Of a stretch of 64,000 nucleotides of DNA, positions 44,172 through 56,374 are shown piece after piece. Origin of the DNA: Harmothoe impar (Eukaryota > Annelida > Polychaeta > Phyllodocida > Polynoidae). Position numbers and translations under genes: made by a program. Position 1 is the stretch's first letter, and each line of letters starts with the position of its first letter. Location: assembly GCA_947462335.1 (NCBI GenBank), contig OX381706.1, positions 18,514,784-18,578,783 of the forward strand. Direction: 5' to 3'. Under the pieces are notes generated by a model. That model was not told where the DNA came from, did not search any database, and worked only from the letters and a program-made list of their open reading frames with translations.

Positions 44172-47100
44172 ATGTCACACATGATGAACCTGTCCACTAC
44201 TGCCTCACCTGCCTCCATACCCAACACACCTGTGCAGCATGGCCATGTGCTCTCTCAGATGACAATAGTTAGCATCACCCTGGCCGCCCTTACCGCCGCC
44301 ATCCTCATCCTCCTCATCTACATGCTCTACACAAAACGACACATCCTTTTCAAACACATGTCAAAGAACACACAGGAAGATTTCGACATCGTGGACTACC
44401 ATGCCGGACGAGCTAAAGGCTTTTCTGGCGGTAAAAAGGGCAAGTACTCCTCCACCCTAGACCGCTACCCGAGCGTCGAGTTTTTCGTACCGGAACTTCC
44501 GGTGGTGTACCAGCAGGATCCTGGGATAGGTCCTTGTTCCCTATACTTAGAGCAGCATGAGGGGGTTGTGGAGGAGACTACTGCTGCCCCTGGCGGCGGA
44601 GGGAGGGGTGACACCTTCCGAGATGCCCCCATCACCCCTGTAATCGCGCGCATCTCGCAGCGCCGGAAGTCGTCACTGCGCAGGCTCATATCGACCACTT
44701 CCGCTTCCGATATTGACATGACCATTTACGGCGACGCGGCCGATATGGAGGTATGCGGCCTGACGACCATCAAGTCACGTGGGAGACTCCACCTATCGGT
44801 AGTTCACGACGTCACCACGGGATGCGTCATCGTCAACGTCCTCTCTGCCGCCTGTCTACGTCCCAGGAAAAGCGCGGGGAAGTCACCACCGGAAACGTGT
44901 CTCAAAGTGAGGCTAGTAGACGACTTCCATCGGCGTTCTGGACAGACGTTCTGCAGTCGAGTCTTTGGCGCCAATCTGGATCCCGAATACAACACAAGTT
45001 TATGCCTGGATATAGGGGACGTGGGAGAAGTCACGGAGGAGAAGGAAAGAGAGAAAGAAAGGGAAGAAACTCCAAGAAAAGCGGCAGCCAGGGGGAAGAG
45101 AACCAGAGGAGCAAAACATGGTGTGGAAGTCGGAGGGGGAGCTCTAGCTGCTTCAACTGTAGACCTGGCAGTGGCACTGTCCCGAACTGGGAGGGGAAGT
45201 GGAGATAGGGAAGGAAATCGTAGAGATGGAGAAAAAGGAGGAGGAGGAGGAGAAGGAGGAGGGGGGTTGAAGCTGGAGGTGGTGGTGTGTGTTGTAGACA
45301 AGTTCTCCAGGGTGGAGGAGGTGGGGCGGGTGCGGGTGACCCTGGAGGAGGTGTCGCTGTATGCCGGTACTGGATGCCTGCTGGATGTGTGGAGGGACCT
45401 ACTACCACAACATACTGTAAGTGCAAAGCCACATTTTGATAAAGGTGTTTCCTAGCAAAACAGGGCCGACCCTAGATATGTTTTCCAATTTAAAAGTTAT
45501 TTATATTTGAGGTCATTTTGGGTCTATTTCAGAGTCAAATTAATAGTCGAAGAAAAAGCTTGAAACACTTTTTTTTTTTTGGCTTCAATAGAATTTCGCT
45601 CTTGATATTCCATTGTTTGTAACTTACTTTTATTATCACAGTAATTATACATTAATTACCTGGTACAAATAATTGATTTCAAAATTGTCTTCGATGCAGC
45701 ATGACTAAAATCATCTGTTTATCCATATTGAGATCAGTAGATTTTCAATCAACATAGATAGGTTACATACCGTTTTATTGTACGCTACCCTCATGTTTGA
45801 TACAAAGATCTCAAACCTCTGTGTTACTCTACAGAATGTGACGTCACAGGGGGAGTTGTCGGTGTCGCTGTGTTACACCCCTGACCAGAGGTGTCTGTCG
45901 GCGGCCGGGCTGCGTGCCCGGGGCCTGGTGCCGCCGCCCCCCGAGACGCCCCCCGTGTTCCCCGACATAGAGCACGGACCAGGTAGGGGCATTTATCTAA
46001 TATAATTTAGGCCAAATAAAAAAAAAAGGTGTGTTTCAGGTTATCCAACCCTACCTAGCAAAACAGGGCCAACCCTAGAGATCTTTATGCAATTTTGAAA
46101 AAATATTTATATTTTGGGTCATTTTGGGGCTATTTAAGGGTCAATCTGATAGTTCACGAGTCGAGGCAGTCGTCGGCGAGTCGGCATAGTTGTTCGTGAG
46201 TCGATTTCTGGGTACTTTTCAGGCTAAAGTAAAAAAAATAGTTATAATAAAAAAAATTAAAAAATCTGACCCTAGATTTTCAGACCTTGTAACCTGAAAC
46301 ACACCTTTTTTTTTGGCCTTATGATATTCAAAAAATACCTTTCCTTGGGTATTAACCAATCCTCTGTGCTGTAGTAAGTGCATAATGACTTCTGATTCAT
46401 GGTTGCAACTCTTTCAAATGGCGAGTTTACTCGGACGTGCTGCGCCCATGCATCACACATGGCCATTCCACAGGGTATATTCCCAAAGAATATTTCATCT
46501 ACTGCTTTGTTTCCAGTCTCGAGACTCTCATATCATAGAAAGCAGTCTCAGATTTAACCAAAAATCAAAGAGAATGCACGCATAAAATATTCCCGGGTGG
46601 CCCCCGCTCAAGTGTCCTTTTTATTTGCTTGCTCACCGATCCCTGTATAGCTCTTTCTATTGCGGGCATCCTTGGGACTATGCAAATGGTGGAGTGGCTG
46701 CATTAAAGGGAGTAATATATTCTACGCATCGCGGTATACGTTTGGGACTATGAAAAGTGTCTGAAATCAGAATTAGCAGTCGGAGGGATTGGCTGAATTA
46801 GAGGGGTGGCCGTTAAGAGGGAGTTGACTATTACTACATGTATTACTACTTTCCACTCTCCAGGCGTACTCTACGTGAAGCTGACCATGCTGAGCTGTGG
46901 CTCTGTCCTAAAGAGACGTCGCTCCAGCACCCAACTCCACTCTGCCACACCCGCCTTTAACGACGTCTACGTCTTTGACGTCAACCCCGACGTCATCGAT
47001 GACGTAACTCTCGTCTTCACCGTCTTCTCGCGCAACTCTCGTGGACAGAGAACCATGGTGGGGAAGATGAACGTGGGGTCTGTGACGTACAGTGCGGGCA

Positions 47101-47174
47101 GTGGGCTGCAGCACTGGACCGACATGTGTGGGACCCCGGGCGTTTCCAGCATGCAGTGGCACAAACTGTACTGA
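44172..47174 (+). CDS. Synaptotagmin-like double-C2 membrane protein (three coding exons)
   Basis: Exons are 44172-45416, 45835-45982 and 46864-47174, with intron phases 0 and 1. The 567-aa product has a short N-terminus, one membrane segment (about residues 31-53, MTIVSITLAALTAAILILLI), a Lys/Arg anchor and a long linker. C2A (about 203-400: SRGRLHLSV, CVIVNVLSAACL, DPEYNTSLCLDI, LEVVVCVVD) is followed by C2B from about 416 (GELSVSLCYTP, LYVKLTML, TPAFNDVYVFDV, LVFTVFSRN). It ends HWTDMCGTPGVSSMQWHKLY, as synaptotagmin C2B does. The usual calcium-binding Asp cluster is not evident, so a calcium-independent member is likely. About 80 charged and Gly-rich residues interrupt C2A. An ATG at 44130 or an upstream exon (acceptor CTTCAG before 44151) could give another N-terminus. 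Confidence 0.82.
45440..45600. repeat. Fragment of the GTGTTTCAGGTTA MITE family
   Basis: CCTAGCAAAACAGGGCCGAC and CCTAGATATGTTTTCCAAT match the inner part of the element at 46028-46305. It lies in intron 1 of the synaptotagmin-like gene. Confidence 0.5.
46028..46305. mobile_element. GTGTTTCAGGTTA-ended MITE in intron 2 of the synaptotagmin-like gene
   Basis: AGGTGTGTTTCAGGTTA on the left and TAACCTGAAACACACCTT on the right are inverted. The interior has CCTAGCAAAACAGGGCC and GAGTCG repeats. No coding capacity. Confidence 0.8.
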
Positions 47175-48835
47175 GGATCGTATAAGAAGAAGGAGCAGCT
47201 TGTATATGGAATGATAACACAGATCTGATACCAAATAGTACTTAATAATTATGGAATCACAATTTTCTATAACAAAATTACATTGGATGGCATTTGCCGA
47301 TATATTGTAGAGTACATGATTGTGGATTGAATTAGAATCAGAATCACAAAGACTACCACTGACTACAGTCAATTGTTATTTAGTATGTAATATCGTATAG
47401 GCCCACCTTGGACGTTTTATTATATCGGTTTCATTGAAATGTCCCATAGACAGTACCCTTACAACTGCCCTTCTATAGTTCTACCAGAATTGGACTTGCT
47501 AAAGAGGGCGCATGTCTCTAGAGGGGTATTTCGCCAACCCTGGCGGTTTTCCAGGGGACCTTTCGACATGGTGCACGCTTTTGGTGACTTTTTGATAAAA
47601 TAGCCTGAATGAAAAATGGCTCGAAAAGTGACTTTCTGACCCGGGCCCTTCCTTTACGCGACTTCCCCTCAGCGCCGAAAGGTCTAAGAGAGACGTCTAT
47701 GTAAGTAGTATATGGAAAGTGCACATGTTCTAGAGATGGAGCCAGTGAAATAGTTTAAAATAAGTCATTTAGGGCCCGTTGAATTAGAATTGATCAAAAT
47801 TATAACTAGGCCTAGGCCTATGTGGTTTGATACCAACATAATAAGCTTATGGACACACATTGAACCCCGGTATTGAACGCGGTCTGCACAGGTCGGATCA
47901 AGACCGGACGTCTTTGTCCACAGTCATGCACCAACAACCCAATAACTCTAATAAAGGCAGAAATCCCACCATAATGATATTATATGACTCTTGTTACTTT
48001 AATACGATGCAATCTAAGCCCTAGAAAGACTTTTGTTAATCCACAGAAAATACCTATTCAGAAATACGGCATGGTACGGCCCTAGGCCCTATATCCTTAT
48101 GAGTACCGGTATAGCAACTAGAACACATGTTATTAATATATATATATTTTGCGGGTTGGGGTTAAAAACCACTGATAAGACCACTATGGGTGCCAACAGG
48201 GGACAGAGTCTTATCAGTAGGCCCCCCTACATGGCACTGGTAACCGTAGCCAGCGCACAGCCCTATGGCCTGATGAATGTAATGTAAGTACCGGGTGTAA
48301 GTAGTATAAACAAATGGGAAATTTCAGAGGGCGATGGGTGGGAGAGCAATGTTAAGCTATACAATTAATCTTAGTTTTAATGGGAAGAAGGATATGATGG
48401 TGGAGAAGGTCCAAAGGGGGGAACGGACATCTTCATCGTCTCACCTATAATTCCACGTTGCTGGATGGACCTAGTGTCCACAATTGCCCACAGGTGGAGG
48501 CACCTGTGTTCAGTCCCCCTAGTAGCAGACATACGTACTACAACGTACCCATTACTACTCATACCTGCCTGCCATTTCCACCTCTCTCACCTCACGATCC
48601 CCCCAACGGTGCTCTCCCAACACATAACCAGCGCCTTCCTATTCATGACTAACCCAGATAACATCTGCTTGAAGACTTCAACCAGCTAACCAATCACAGA
48701 AGGCCAAGTACCGGAAGAACACAAGGCCACGCTTTCAATGATGTAAACAACACCTCATCTTTAGCTCTCCTTTAAGTCCAACTCAAGGTTATTTGTTGAT
48801 CACTGTGCTGGTGGTGTTGTGATCTAGGTGTCAGT
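47175..48835. other. Downstream of the synaptotagmin-like gene, upstream of the PLA2 gene
   Basis: The stop at 47174 is followed by AT-rich sequence. AATAAA at 47950-47955 is a distant candidate polyadenylation signal. No gene is seen, and no TATA box is clear before 48836. Confidence 0.35.
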
Positions 48836-51485
48836 ATGCAGGTGCTTGGTGTGGTGGTGTTGCTGGTGTTGCGGCTGGGTGTTGTGGAGGCTGTGGGGGG
48901 AGGTATGGGGGGCGGGGAGCTGAATGACCTGTTCGGTATGATAGGAGACCTGGCAGGAGGGCTGTCTAAGGGCTGCCACTACACCTGCCCCTCAGGTAAG
49001 TCTGACAGTCTTTATTTTGTCACACCTCTAGGTATCTGTCAGTGGTATATGTCACATTTCTAGGTGTCTATGAGTGGTATCTGTCTAATTTCTAGGTGTC
49101 GGTCCGTGGTATCTGTCACACCTGTTACTGTCACGCCTTTCATCTGCCATAATTCATATCTCTCCCAGGTTTATTATATTACCATATTCTTATTATTAAG
49201 TGCACCAGAGGTATATATGATAACCCCAGGATAATCCCTGAGAGTCCCTGAGACCCAGGGAGATATTATAAAGTAAACAAGTGTTCAACTACTAGCCATA
49301 GTACACTATAGAATAATACAAAATGAACCATGAAATCAAATCATAGAATTCTGCTATTTAAAGTGTCCTCCTTGAGATTAAAAAAAAAAAGGTCTACACC
49401 ATTTTCCAAAAATATAAGTAGGTTCCTAAATATCTAAGCATCCTATAGCGTTTCGACAATTATGTGAAGGGCCTGCATTAATTATTATTGGCTCTAATGA
49501 GACCCTGAATCTAAATATAACGTCCACGATAAGACAAATAAGAACAATGTAGATAACCCCCCCCTCCCCCGAATCTACCAACCTGTATCCCCCAGTAATG
49601 AGAGTCCCTAATGTTAACCAGTGGTTACTTTCCTTGAGTATAGGTGTCACTCCCGTGCCAAAACCAGAACACCAGCCCTCCTCCAACGGATGCGGATCCT
49701 ACGGCATCAAAGTGAGTAACAACAGAAAATTATTTCTACAACCAGTAGCTGCGTGGATTTGGTTTGATTTGAACTATGTTTAACTATATGAATGATTAGG
49801 GATACAGTCATGTACTATATTATAGCCTGCTTTAAACATATTTTCAAATGATGGTCATCATTTATCACAATTTGCAGTTATACAATGTATTCTGTGTGTA
49901 TGTCCATGGTCAAAATTTTAATGAGAATCCTTAGATTTATAGATCTCAAAACTTGAAATATAGATATATGCCATAACATGGTATTTGTCAGGTGGATCTG
50001 CGGGCGTACCCCAAGATGACGGCGTGCTGCGACAAACACGACTACTGTTACGACACATGTGGGGAGGATAAGGCCGACTGTGACGACGACTTCAGGAGGT
50101 GTCTCAAGAAGGTCTGCAAGAAGATGAACGAGAAGGGACTCTTTGAAAGGAATCAATTCCTAGGTAACTGTTACTAGTTCTATTCTTCTCTGGATTTTAA
50201 TGATAAAAATGTCTAAACATTAATGGCCTTTTGATTTCATATACTGTATTATCAGGTACTTATCATTATTTTATGGGGTACATGTATCTATTTGTATGAA
50301 TCTATTCAATAATCTTTTCCCTATGCATTTTAATCCCCTTCCCCCATGTCGTAGGCTATACCACTGTATATCTATTCATTTGTGTCCATATTGGTGCCCT
50401 TGTAGTGAACCTTGGTCAGAAGTTGACAGTCATAGGTATATTCATGATTGCTAGAGATGAGTGTCAGTGCAATATTTACTCCACAGGAATATATCATACT
50501 CATACAGTATTTTCAAGTCGTTTGTGATTGTTTCATATCATCTTACACATCCCCACTGTGACCCCTAAAATATCCCTGGTTCTTAGATATAGTATTATAT
50601 AATGGTTGATTTCATTGATTATAGCTTTCTACTACTTCGTTTTCCTTCAATTATTATGTCATATTTAGGCTAATGTTGTGATGGTCAATATCTTCACAGG
50701 TAGTGACTTTGCTTTTGTAGCACCGAATAATGACCAAATCGATCATGTTACTGAACAGAAATTAAGAAATTATATTCAAGAGAGGATTCATCTTTTTGTT
50801 TTGCAACAGGGTGGGGGGAGGGTACAACTATTAAGTGTATCAATCCTGCTAACTAGTAACTACACTTAGCAGTCAACCATCCAACTGCTAACGGTATCAA
50901 AATATTGCTAAGTGTGTCAAGCATCCAACTGATATGGGTAGTAACTTATGGTATCTTTGAAAAAGCCAGGGATGTCTATTCTATCTGTATCAATAAATGC
51001 TATCTGTATCATAACAGGAATATAATGCAATATCTGAGAAATGTCTTTCTTTGGTCATGGAACTAATTCATTGGTGGTTTATAGCATCTATTTTCAGGGT
51101 AAAATCGTGTATTCCTCACAAATCCAAAGACGTAGTCATAAACTTACAATATAAACACATGGTCGCTTTCTATTTGATTCCCAAGGTCTTTTTAGGTTTC
51201 TCCTCCCAGGGGGTTCAAATTTGGTTGGTGTCCCCCACGAAATCCACCAACCTTCCCCCTCCTGTTGTTAAGAAAATTACCACTCCCTAACTTATTTTTT
51301 CAATGGATAGCTAGCACTGGCATAACATCATCTACATACTTGATATTCCAGGCTGTAAGGGCACGGTGGACCTGATATACGGCGGTCTGCTGGGGCTAGG
51401 CTGTGACGCTTACATGAAGTCACAGCGAGACGCCTGCAGCTGTCCCACAGAGGCCAACCCGCCTCCTCCTAAGGAAGACCTGTAA
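48836..51485 (+). CDS. Group XII secreted phospholipase A2 (four exons)
   Basis: Exons are 48836-48995, 49644-49711, 49992-50163 and 51352-51485, with intron phases 1, 0 and 1. The 177-aa product has a signal peptide (MQVLGVVVLLVLRLGVVEA) and a short Gly-rich N-terminal region. The calcium-loop segment GCGSYGIKV follows, then the active site CCDKHDYCYDTCG with catalytic His92-Asp93. DDDFRRCLKKVC, GCKGTVDLIYGGLLGLGCDA and QRDACSCPTEAN complete it. This order and length match animal group XII enzymes (about 190 aa), which hydrolyse the sn-2 acyl bond of glycerophospholipids. The retained His separates it from the inactive XIIB type. It is an ordinary secreted enzyme; nothing suggests a venom role. 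Confidence 0.92.
49010..49135. repeat. Short tandem repeat in PLA2 intron 1
   Basis: A unit of about 37 bp (TTTCTAGGTGTC then GTGGTATCTGTCACA) recurs three times just after the exon 1 donor. Each unit carries a TTCTAGGT acceptor-like site. Confidence 0.6.
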
Positions 51486-52786
51486 AGCACTATTCATGAT
51501 TCACAATGTGTTCAGTTAGTTAATTGTTTTCCCATAGACAAGGGTAACTACCAACGGGGATAAGCAGACAAGCATATTATTTGAGGTCTATTATTGTTAA
51601 CATAGTCATTGGAGTATTCCTAAAGTTCAGCCTGTTCGATTTGGAATGGCATAGAGCTTATAATGTGTTTTTTTTTTCTCAATTTATCAAGCGAATTCTA
51701 TGAAAAACCACTACGATATTTGAATATGATGTATAGGTGACATGCTACCAACGTATGACAAACTTTGGTGCATGTAGGTATGTGGACCATTCCTTGCAAA
51801 TAACATATCATATTATGAAAGAACACTGTGCTGTTCTATATAGCATTGTCCCATTATGGAAGGCTGTAAATCCTATGTATCACAGTGAATTTTGGGGCTA
51901 TAGACAGGAAAACATCTGAAACAAGTGTTATGGAGTTTGCATAAGGCTCTGGGATTGTTGCAAGCATGCTTAACCATGTGTTCTGTAGGCCAATTGTAAT
52001 TCTTAAACTGGTTACAATTGTAGCAGTGTTGTAGCTGTGATCTAATATTGTCGAATCTCATGTCAAGAGAATATCTATATATAAGCAAAGGACTGAATAT
52101 AATTGTCAGCACATATGTTATTTTTTGTTTGAGCTTCCTGAAGGTTGTTTAGAAACTACATGTATAGAGAAGTATGCATGGGTAGATTTGATTACAGGTG
52201 TTCCAATTGAGTTATCAATTTATTAGAGTTTATGTGATATAAAAGTAGCTTATGCGATTAATAATGACATATCCATGACACGGGAATTCATTGAAGTGTT
52301 GGTTCTACTTCCAGTTAGCAAAATGTGATATGTTATACATAATACAAAAATAGTTGCCAAGAGTTTGAGGTTGACATAGATCTGGGCCATGATCACACAG
52401 TACTAGAGAGTAGGCCATTTATTGCAGTCTAGGCCTTATTTTGTGTTCTTATTTTAAAATGCTGCTATATAGATTATCTTGTTTACAGTATTCATGTGCT
52501 TAAGATATACATGTATTTTAGATATATTAGTGATTATTGTGGTTTTTAACAGGCATCATCTGATTATAGTTATGTAAGATATGTAGACCCTTTTATCAAT
52601 TCATCATTGTGACACGGACTGACACATTAGAACTCACTGCCATGTCTAGAAGTTGTGCCAAACATGCCTCAATATATCAGACAAGACTTATATAAAGTAT
52701 TATATAAACATTGATAAGGTGATTATGATGAACAATTTAGGTTAACATCAGCTCTGTTTAAAAAACAGAGATAAGGCTAAAAAAAG
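51486..52786. other. 3' side of the PLA2 gene, AT-rich
   Basis: No second gene is seen and no convincing AATAAA lies close to the stop. Confidence 0.35.
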
Positions 52787-53055
52787 GTGTGTTTCAGGTT
52801 ACATGGTCTATTAAAACTAGGGTCGGTAGGCCGAATTTTCTTTTTTAATCAATTTTGTTACTCTGGCCTGAAAAGCACCCAAAAATTGACTGCAGCGCCG
52901 CGTCGCTGATGATGGCATGGACTTGTGGACGACCAAACTGACACTCAAATAGCTCGAAAATGACCTAAAATACAATTCTTTTTTTCAAAATTTGATAAAA
53001 ATTCTAGGGTCGGCCTTGTTTTGCTAGGTAGGGTCGGGTAACCTGAAACACACAT
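52787..53055. mobile_element. GTGTTTCAGGTTAC-ended MITE
   Basis: GTGTGTTTCAGGTTACATGG on the left and GGGTAACCTGAAACACAC on the right are inverted. The inner CTAGGGTCGGCCTTGTTTTG block matches the other copies. Confidence 0.8.
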
Positions 53056-53394
53056 TTTTTTGCCTAATGTCAAGCGCCTCAAGTGGCCTTGACATATTAC
53101 AGTAATTGACATCTTGTGAACTTATATAAGAGCCATCTTCTTTTTTAGATTAAGGAAAATACCATTGATGATTGAAGGGCAGAATATATATCACCTAGTA
53201 ACCTCTGTCCTCAATGGGCGATGTAGTGCATCGATTAGGAGAAGTAACTTTGCAATAATAGAAATAAAAGTTTTAAAATATATGTTTTCTGTGCTCATTC
53301 TCTTTCTTCACAATTTTGGACAAGGCCATCATTGTGTTTCTTCTTTAACCCGTCCTGCCTTTATTAGACAGTAACATAGCGTTGTAACGTGCGA

Positions 53395-53565
53395 CATTGT
53401 ATACCCTTTTGCCAAGTACACTTGTCGGGCTGCATTCATATGTAAGTTTATCAACCCTGTATATAGGAATGGCACGATGTCAGGGTGCAGTGCCTGCTAT
53501 ATAGCTACATTAATGCTGCATTAATGCATAACGGCAATACAAGGAGCATAGTGTTTTTCAGCATA
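53395..53565. repeat. Diverged TTAA-family MITE
   Basis: GGGCTGCATTCATATGTAAG, TATCAACCCTGTATATAGG and GCTGCATTAATGCATAACGG follow the family order, with eroded ends. Confidence 0.5.
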
Positions 53566-55063
53566 ATAGTGTTCTTAGATGGTTAGAATAGGGACTTCAT
53601 GTATGGGGGCCACTGTGTACCTGTGATTTTTATCCATGAAGCTGACAGATATTTGGTAATACTCTTGGGAATTGTGTGTGTGGGAGGGGGTGTGGTTGAA
53701 ATCGGGGTGAAAGTCAGCTCTGTTTTGCTGTTTATCTATCTATATAGGTGGCAACAGAGTTCATGGAAAGTGTTAAACAATACCCAAACCCCACTCAGAA
53801 GTTCAGATGGATGTTGGTTATAGAGGTAGATGAATTGAGGTTTCATTTTGAATCTACATTATGATTGGTATATTCTGGTTGATTTCTAGCACATGCAATG
53901 GCCAATATTTTAGAATTTCACCTTTTGATTGGTGCACCTAGGAGTACATGCATTCTGAAGGGTCTGGGTCATATCCCCCTGCACATTTTTGAAATTCCTG
54001 GATCTGAAGGGGGTGGCGACTCTCATGCAACACCCTTAAAAAGAGAGATGGTAACTCTATAGCCTACCATAGGGGGCAGTAATTGGGTCTCAGCAAGGTA
54101 TAAATGATAAAATTTAATGAGAACAATGTATATCCATATCTACTATACTATTTGTATCTAGAAATAAAGGTAGTATAGCAGGGGTCCCTGAAATAATAGG
54201 GGCAGTGGCTCATCTGTGTGGAATCAGGGGGCGGCCCTCTGCATTCAAGAGGGGCAGTGATGTTTGACTCCTGTTTTAAGTAGTTTGACGGTAGTGGTAG
54301 TTTGGAAGTTGACCTTTTTAGAGCCAGTGCACTCCCTGGGCCTGGACACCCCCCCCCCCCCTTACTCTGCCCCCTATGAATCCTCCGTGGCCGCTCCTTG
54401 CGTCTTCCGGTCCCCTACACCATCCCGGCATGCCCCTGGGGACACGCTTCACACATGCGCCGTTCACACTTACAAGTGTCTGCCCTCGGGAGGCAACATG
54501 TACTCTCCAACCACAGTCTTAGCACACTGAATAACATTACACAGAAGGTCCTCATGGACTCTGCATGGAGAGGGGTCAACCAGAACACTTGGCAGCGCCC
54601 CCAGTGAGTACTCTCTGAACTAAAAGGTTACCTCGCTACCGTCCAGGGTCACTGGGTACAGAACGCCGCTGTGCATAATAACCGGAAGTTGTAGAAGCAG
54701 ACGACAATCGGTCCAACAAGACCCGGTTGTCAAGGAGACAAGACTGGGTTGTCAGGGAAACAAGAAGAAGCTGTCAAAGGAGTCAGTGCGGAATGTCTCA
54801 AAGAGTAAGGGGATACCCCGTATTCAATAATGCTCCCTTAACTCAGTTTGGTCCATCATTTAGAAACTATTTTAATTAATATACCCATCAATATTGGCCC
54901 TTTCTCTTATCTTCTACTAATCAGGGTAAAATTACCATAAAGAAAGTTTTTGTTGTTGTCCCTGTGCCCTACCCCTACCTGTCCTACCCTACTCCGCCCT
55001 AGTCTCTCACTGACGGACCCTCCCGCTCCCCTCCCCCCCCCCCCCCCCCCTCGCGGTCGCTGC
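53566..55063. other. Intergenic stretch, no firm gene
   Basis: Poly-C runs lie at 54351-54362 and 55029-55050. AAGACCCGGTTGTCAAGGAG and its near repeat AAGACTGGGTTGTCAGGGAA occur at 54718-54760. A GTGAGT donor-like site at 54603 ends an unassigned open segment. Confidence 0.35.
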
Positions 55064-55144
55064 CTAATCAGTATAGTTTGGAGTTGGAGACTAATCAGTA
55101 TAGTTTGGAGTTGGAGACTAATCAGTATAGTTTGGAGTTGAAGA
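55064..55144. repeat. 27-bp tandem repeat, three units
   Basis: CTAATCAGTATAGTTTGGAG plus TTGGAGA repeated three times with one substitution in the last unit. Confidence 0.9.
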
Positions 55145-55555
55145 CTAGCTCCGCCCTGCCTTACGCTAGCTTGGCTCTGTCCCTGTGCCCTACCCCTAAC
55201 TGCCCTGCCCCACCCTGCATTACTCTAGGTTCCCTCTACCCCTGTGCCCTACCCTCACCTGTGAGGCAGAGTCCTGCCCTGCGCCGCTCTGCCTCACTCT
55301 ATCCCTGAGCCATACCTGTTCTGTCCTCCCCTGCCCTGCCTTGCTCTAGGTAGAAGGTTGCCTCTATCCCGTACCCTACACCTGGTGCCCCACCGGGCCC
55401 CAGGGGCAGATTTTGGTGGAGAGGGGGTACCGGTGAACCGAATTTTGAGTAATTTTTAAAATTGATATTTTTTGGTGATTTTTAAACAAGGCCCCACCCC
55501 CTTCTTCAAAATCCTCCATCCGCCTCTATACCCCCCCCCCCCCCCCCCGTACAGG
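55145..55555. repeat. C-rich degenerate repeat (CCTGCCCT type)
   Basis: Loose repeats of CCCTGTGCCCTACCCCTA, continuing from 54958, with a long C run at 55530-55547. Non-coding. Confidence 0.45.
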
Positions 55556-55559
55556 TGAG

Positions 55560-55687
55560 GGTGGAGATGTGTCCATGTCCGTCTTGACGTACTCGGGGGC
55601 AGCTCCCCTCACCTTTCCCTTGCTCCCTATACCTGCAGACATAGCTGGCATTCTGCCCCCAGACCCGCTGGTGGTCGGGCCGTCCAG
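55560..55687 (+). other. Possible orphan coding exon
   Basis: A C-rich tract and GTACAG precede an open segment with hydrophobic runs (APLTFPLLPIPADIAGILP), ended by CCAG then GTATGT. It looks like an internal exon, but no partner exons or family are recognised, and CAG/GTGAGG at 55557 could equally be a donor. Confidence 0.2.
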
Positions 55688-56267
55688 GTATGTCAGCTAT
55701 GGAGGTGTGTACCTCCTCCTCCAGGGTGTAGGCCCTGGAGGAGGGGTACACTGAAAATATTTATGCTCCGGGGATTAGCCTGTAGTGGCTATCCCATGTT
55801 AGTCATATGGATGTTGGTCAGAATGACTAACTGATATTCAAATATGACTGGTGCAAAATAAGATAAAACTATTATGCCTTTTACTGATGCAAAATGAAAT
55901 AATACTATTATGCCTTTTTAACACTTGGGAGGGGGGGGTAACGAATTTGGACCCCTTGATCTGGGGGAGGTAAAGGATTTGGACCCCTCTTGGGAGGGGG
56001 GGCAAAAAGAAATCCATTTGTTTTGAGTAAAAACGCCTGCACGTACTATGCTTTACAATGGGGGAGAATTAGCGAAAAAAGTGCGAAATCTCACCACCCT
56101 CCCCCTGTTGCATAGAGGAAATACTCAGAGAATTGAAAGATTGAGGTGGGTTGGTCATCACTGACTGACCTGATAGTATTAGGGCCTACCTATTATAGTT
56201 AAACTGCGGTTGCTTGTAGAGGGATCCAAACCAAGTTTATCATTGACTGAATTGTTAGCCACAGACA

Positions 56268-56374
56268 CAGAAAAGTGAGAGTCATTGTCGCTAAAACTAC
56301 CCTCACCTGAGGGTCACGCACTGCCTGACTCTCAGGTGAGGGTAGTTTTAGCGACAATGACTCTCACTTTTCTG
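56268..56374. repeat. Perfect 44-bp stem hairpin, 19-nt loop
   Basis: Arms 56268-56311 and 56331-56374 are exact reverse complements, starting CAGAAAAGTGAGAGTCATTG. The first 37 nt of the left arm recur exactly at 59605-59641. It could be a very young foldback element or a small-RNA precursor. Confidence 0.95.

Noticed and set aside
44804..45432. Pro/Ser-rich antisense frames in the synaptotagmin-like exon
   Set aside because: They mirror the GA-rich insertion of the sense gene; the sense frame has domain support.
48836..51485. Reading the phospholipase as a venom toxin
   Set aside because: The sequence order fits the housekeeping-type secreted group XII family, not the group I-III enzymes known from venoms, and nothing around it suggests a toxin locus.
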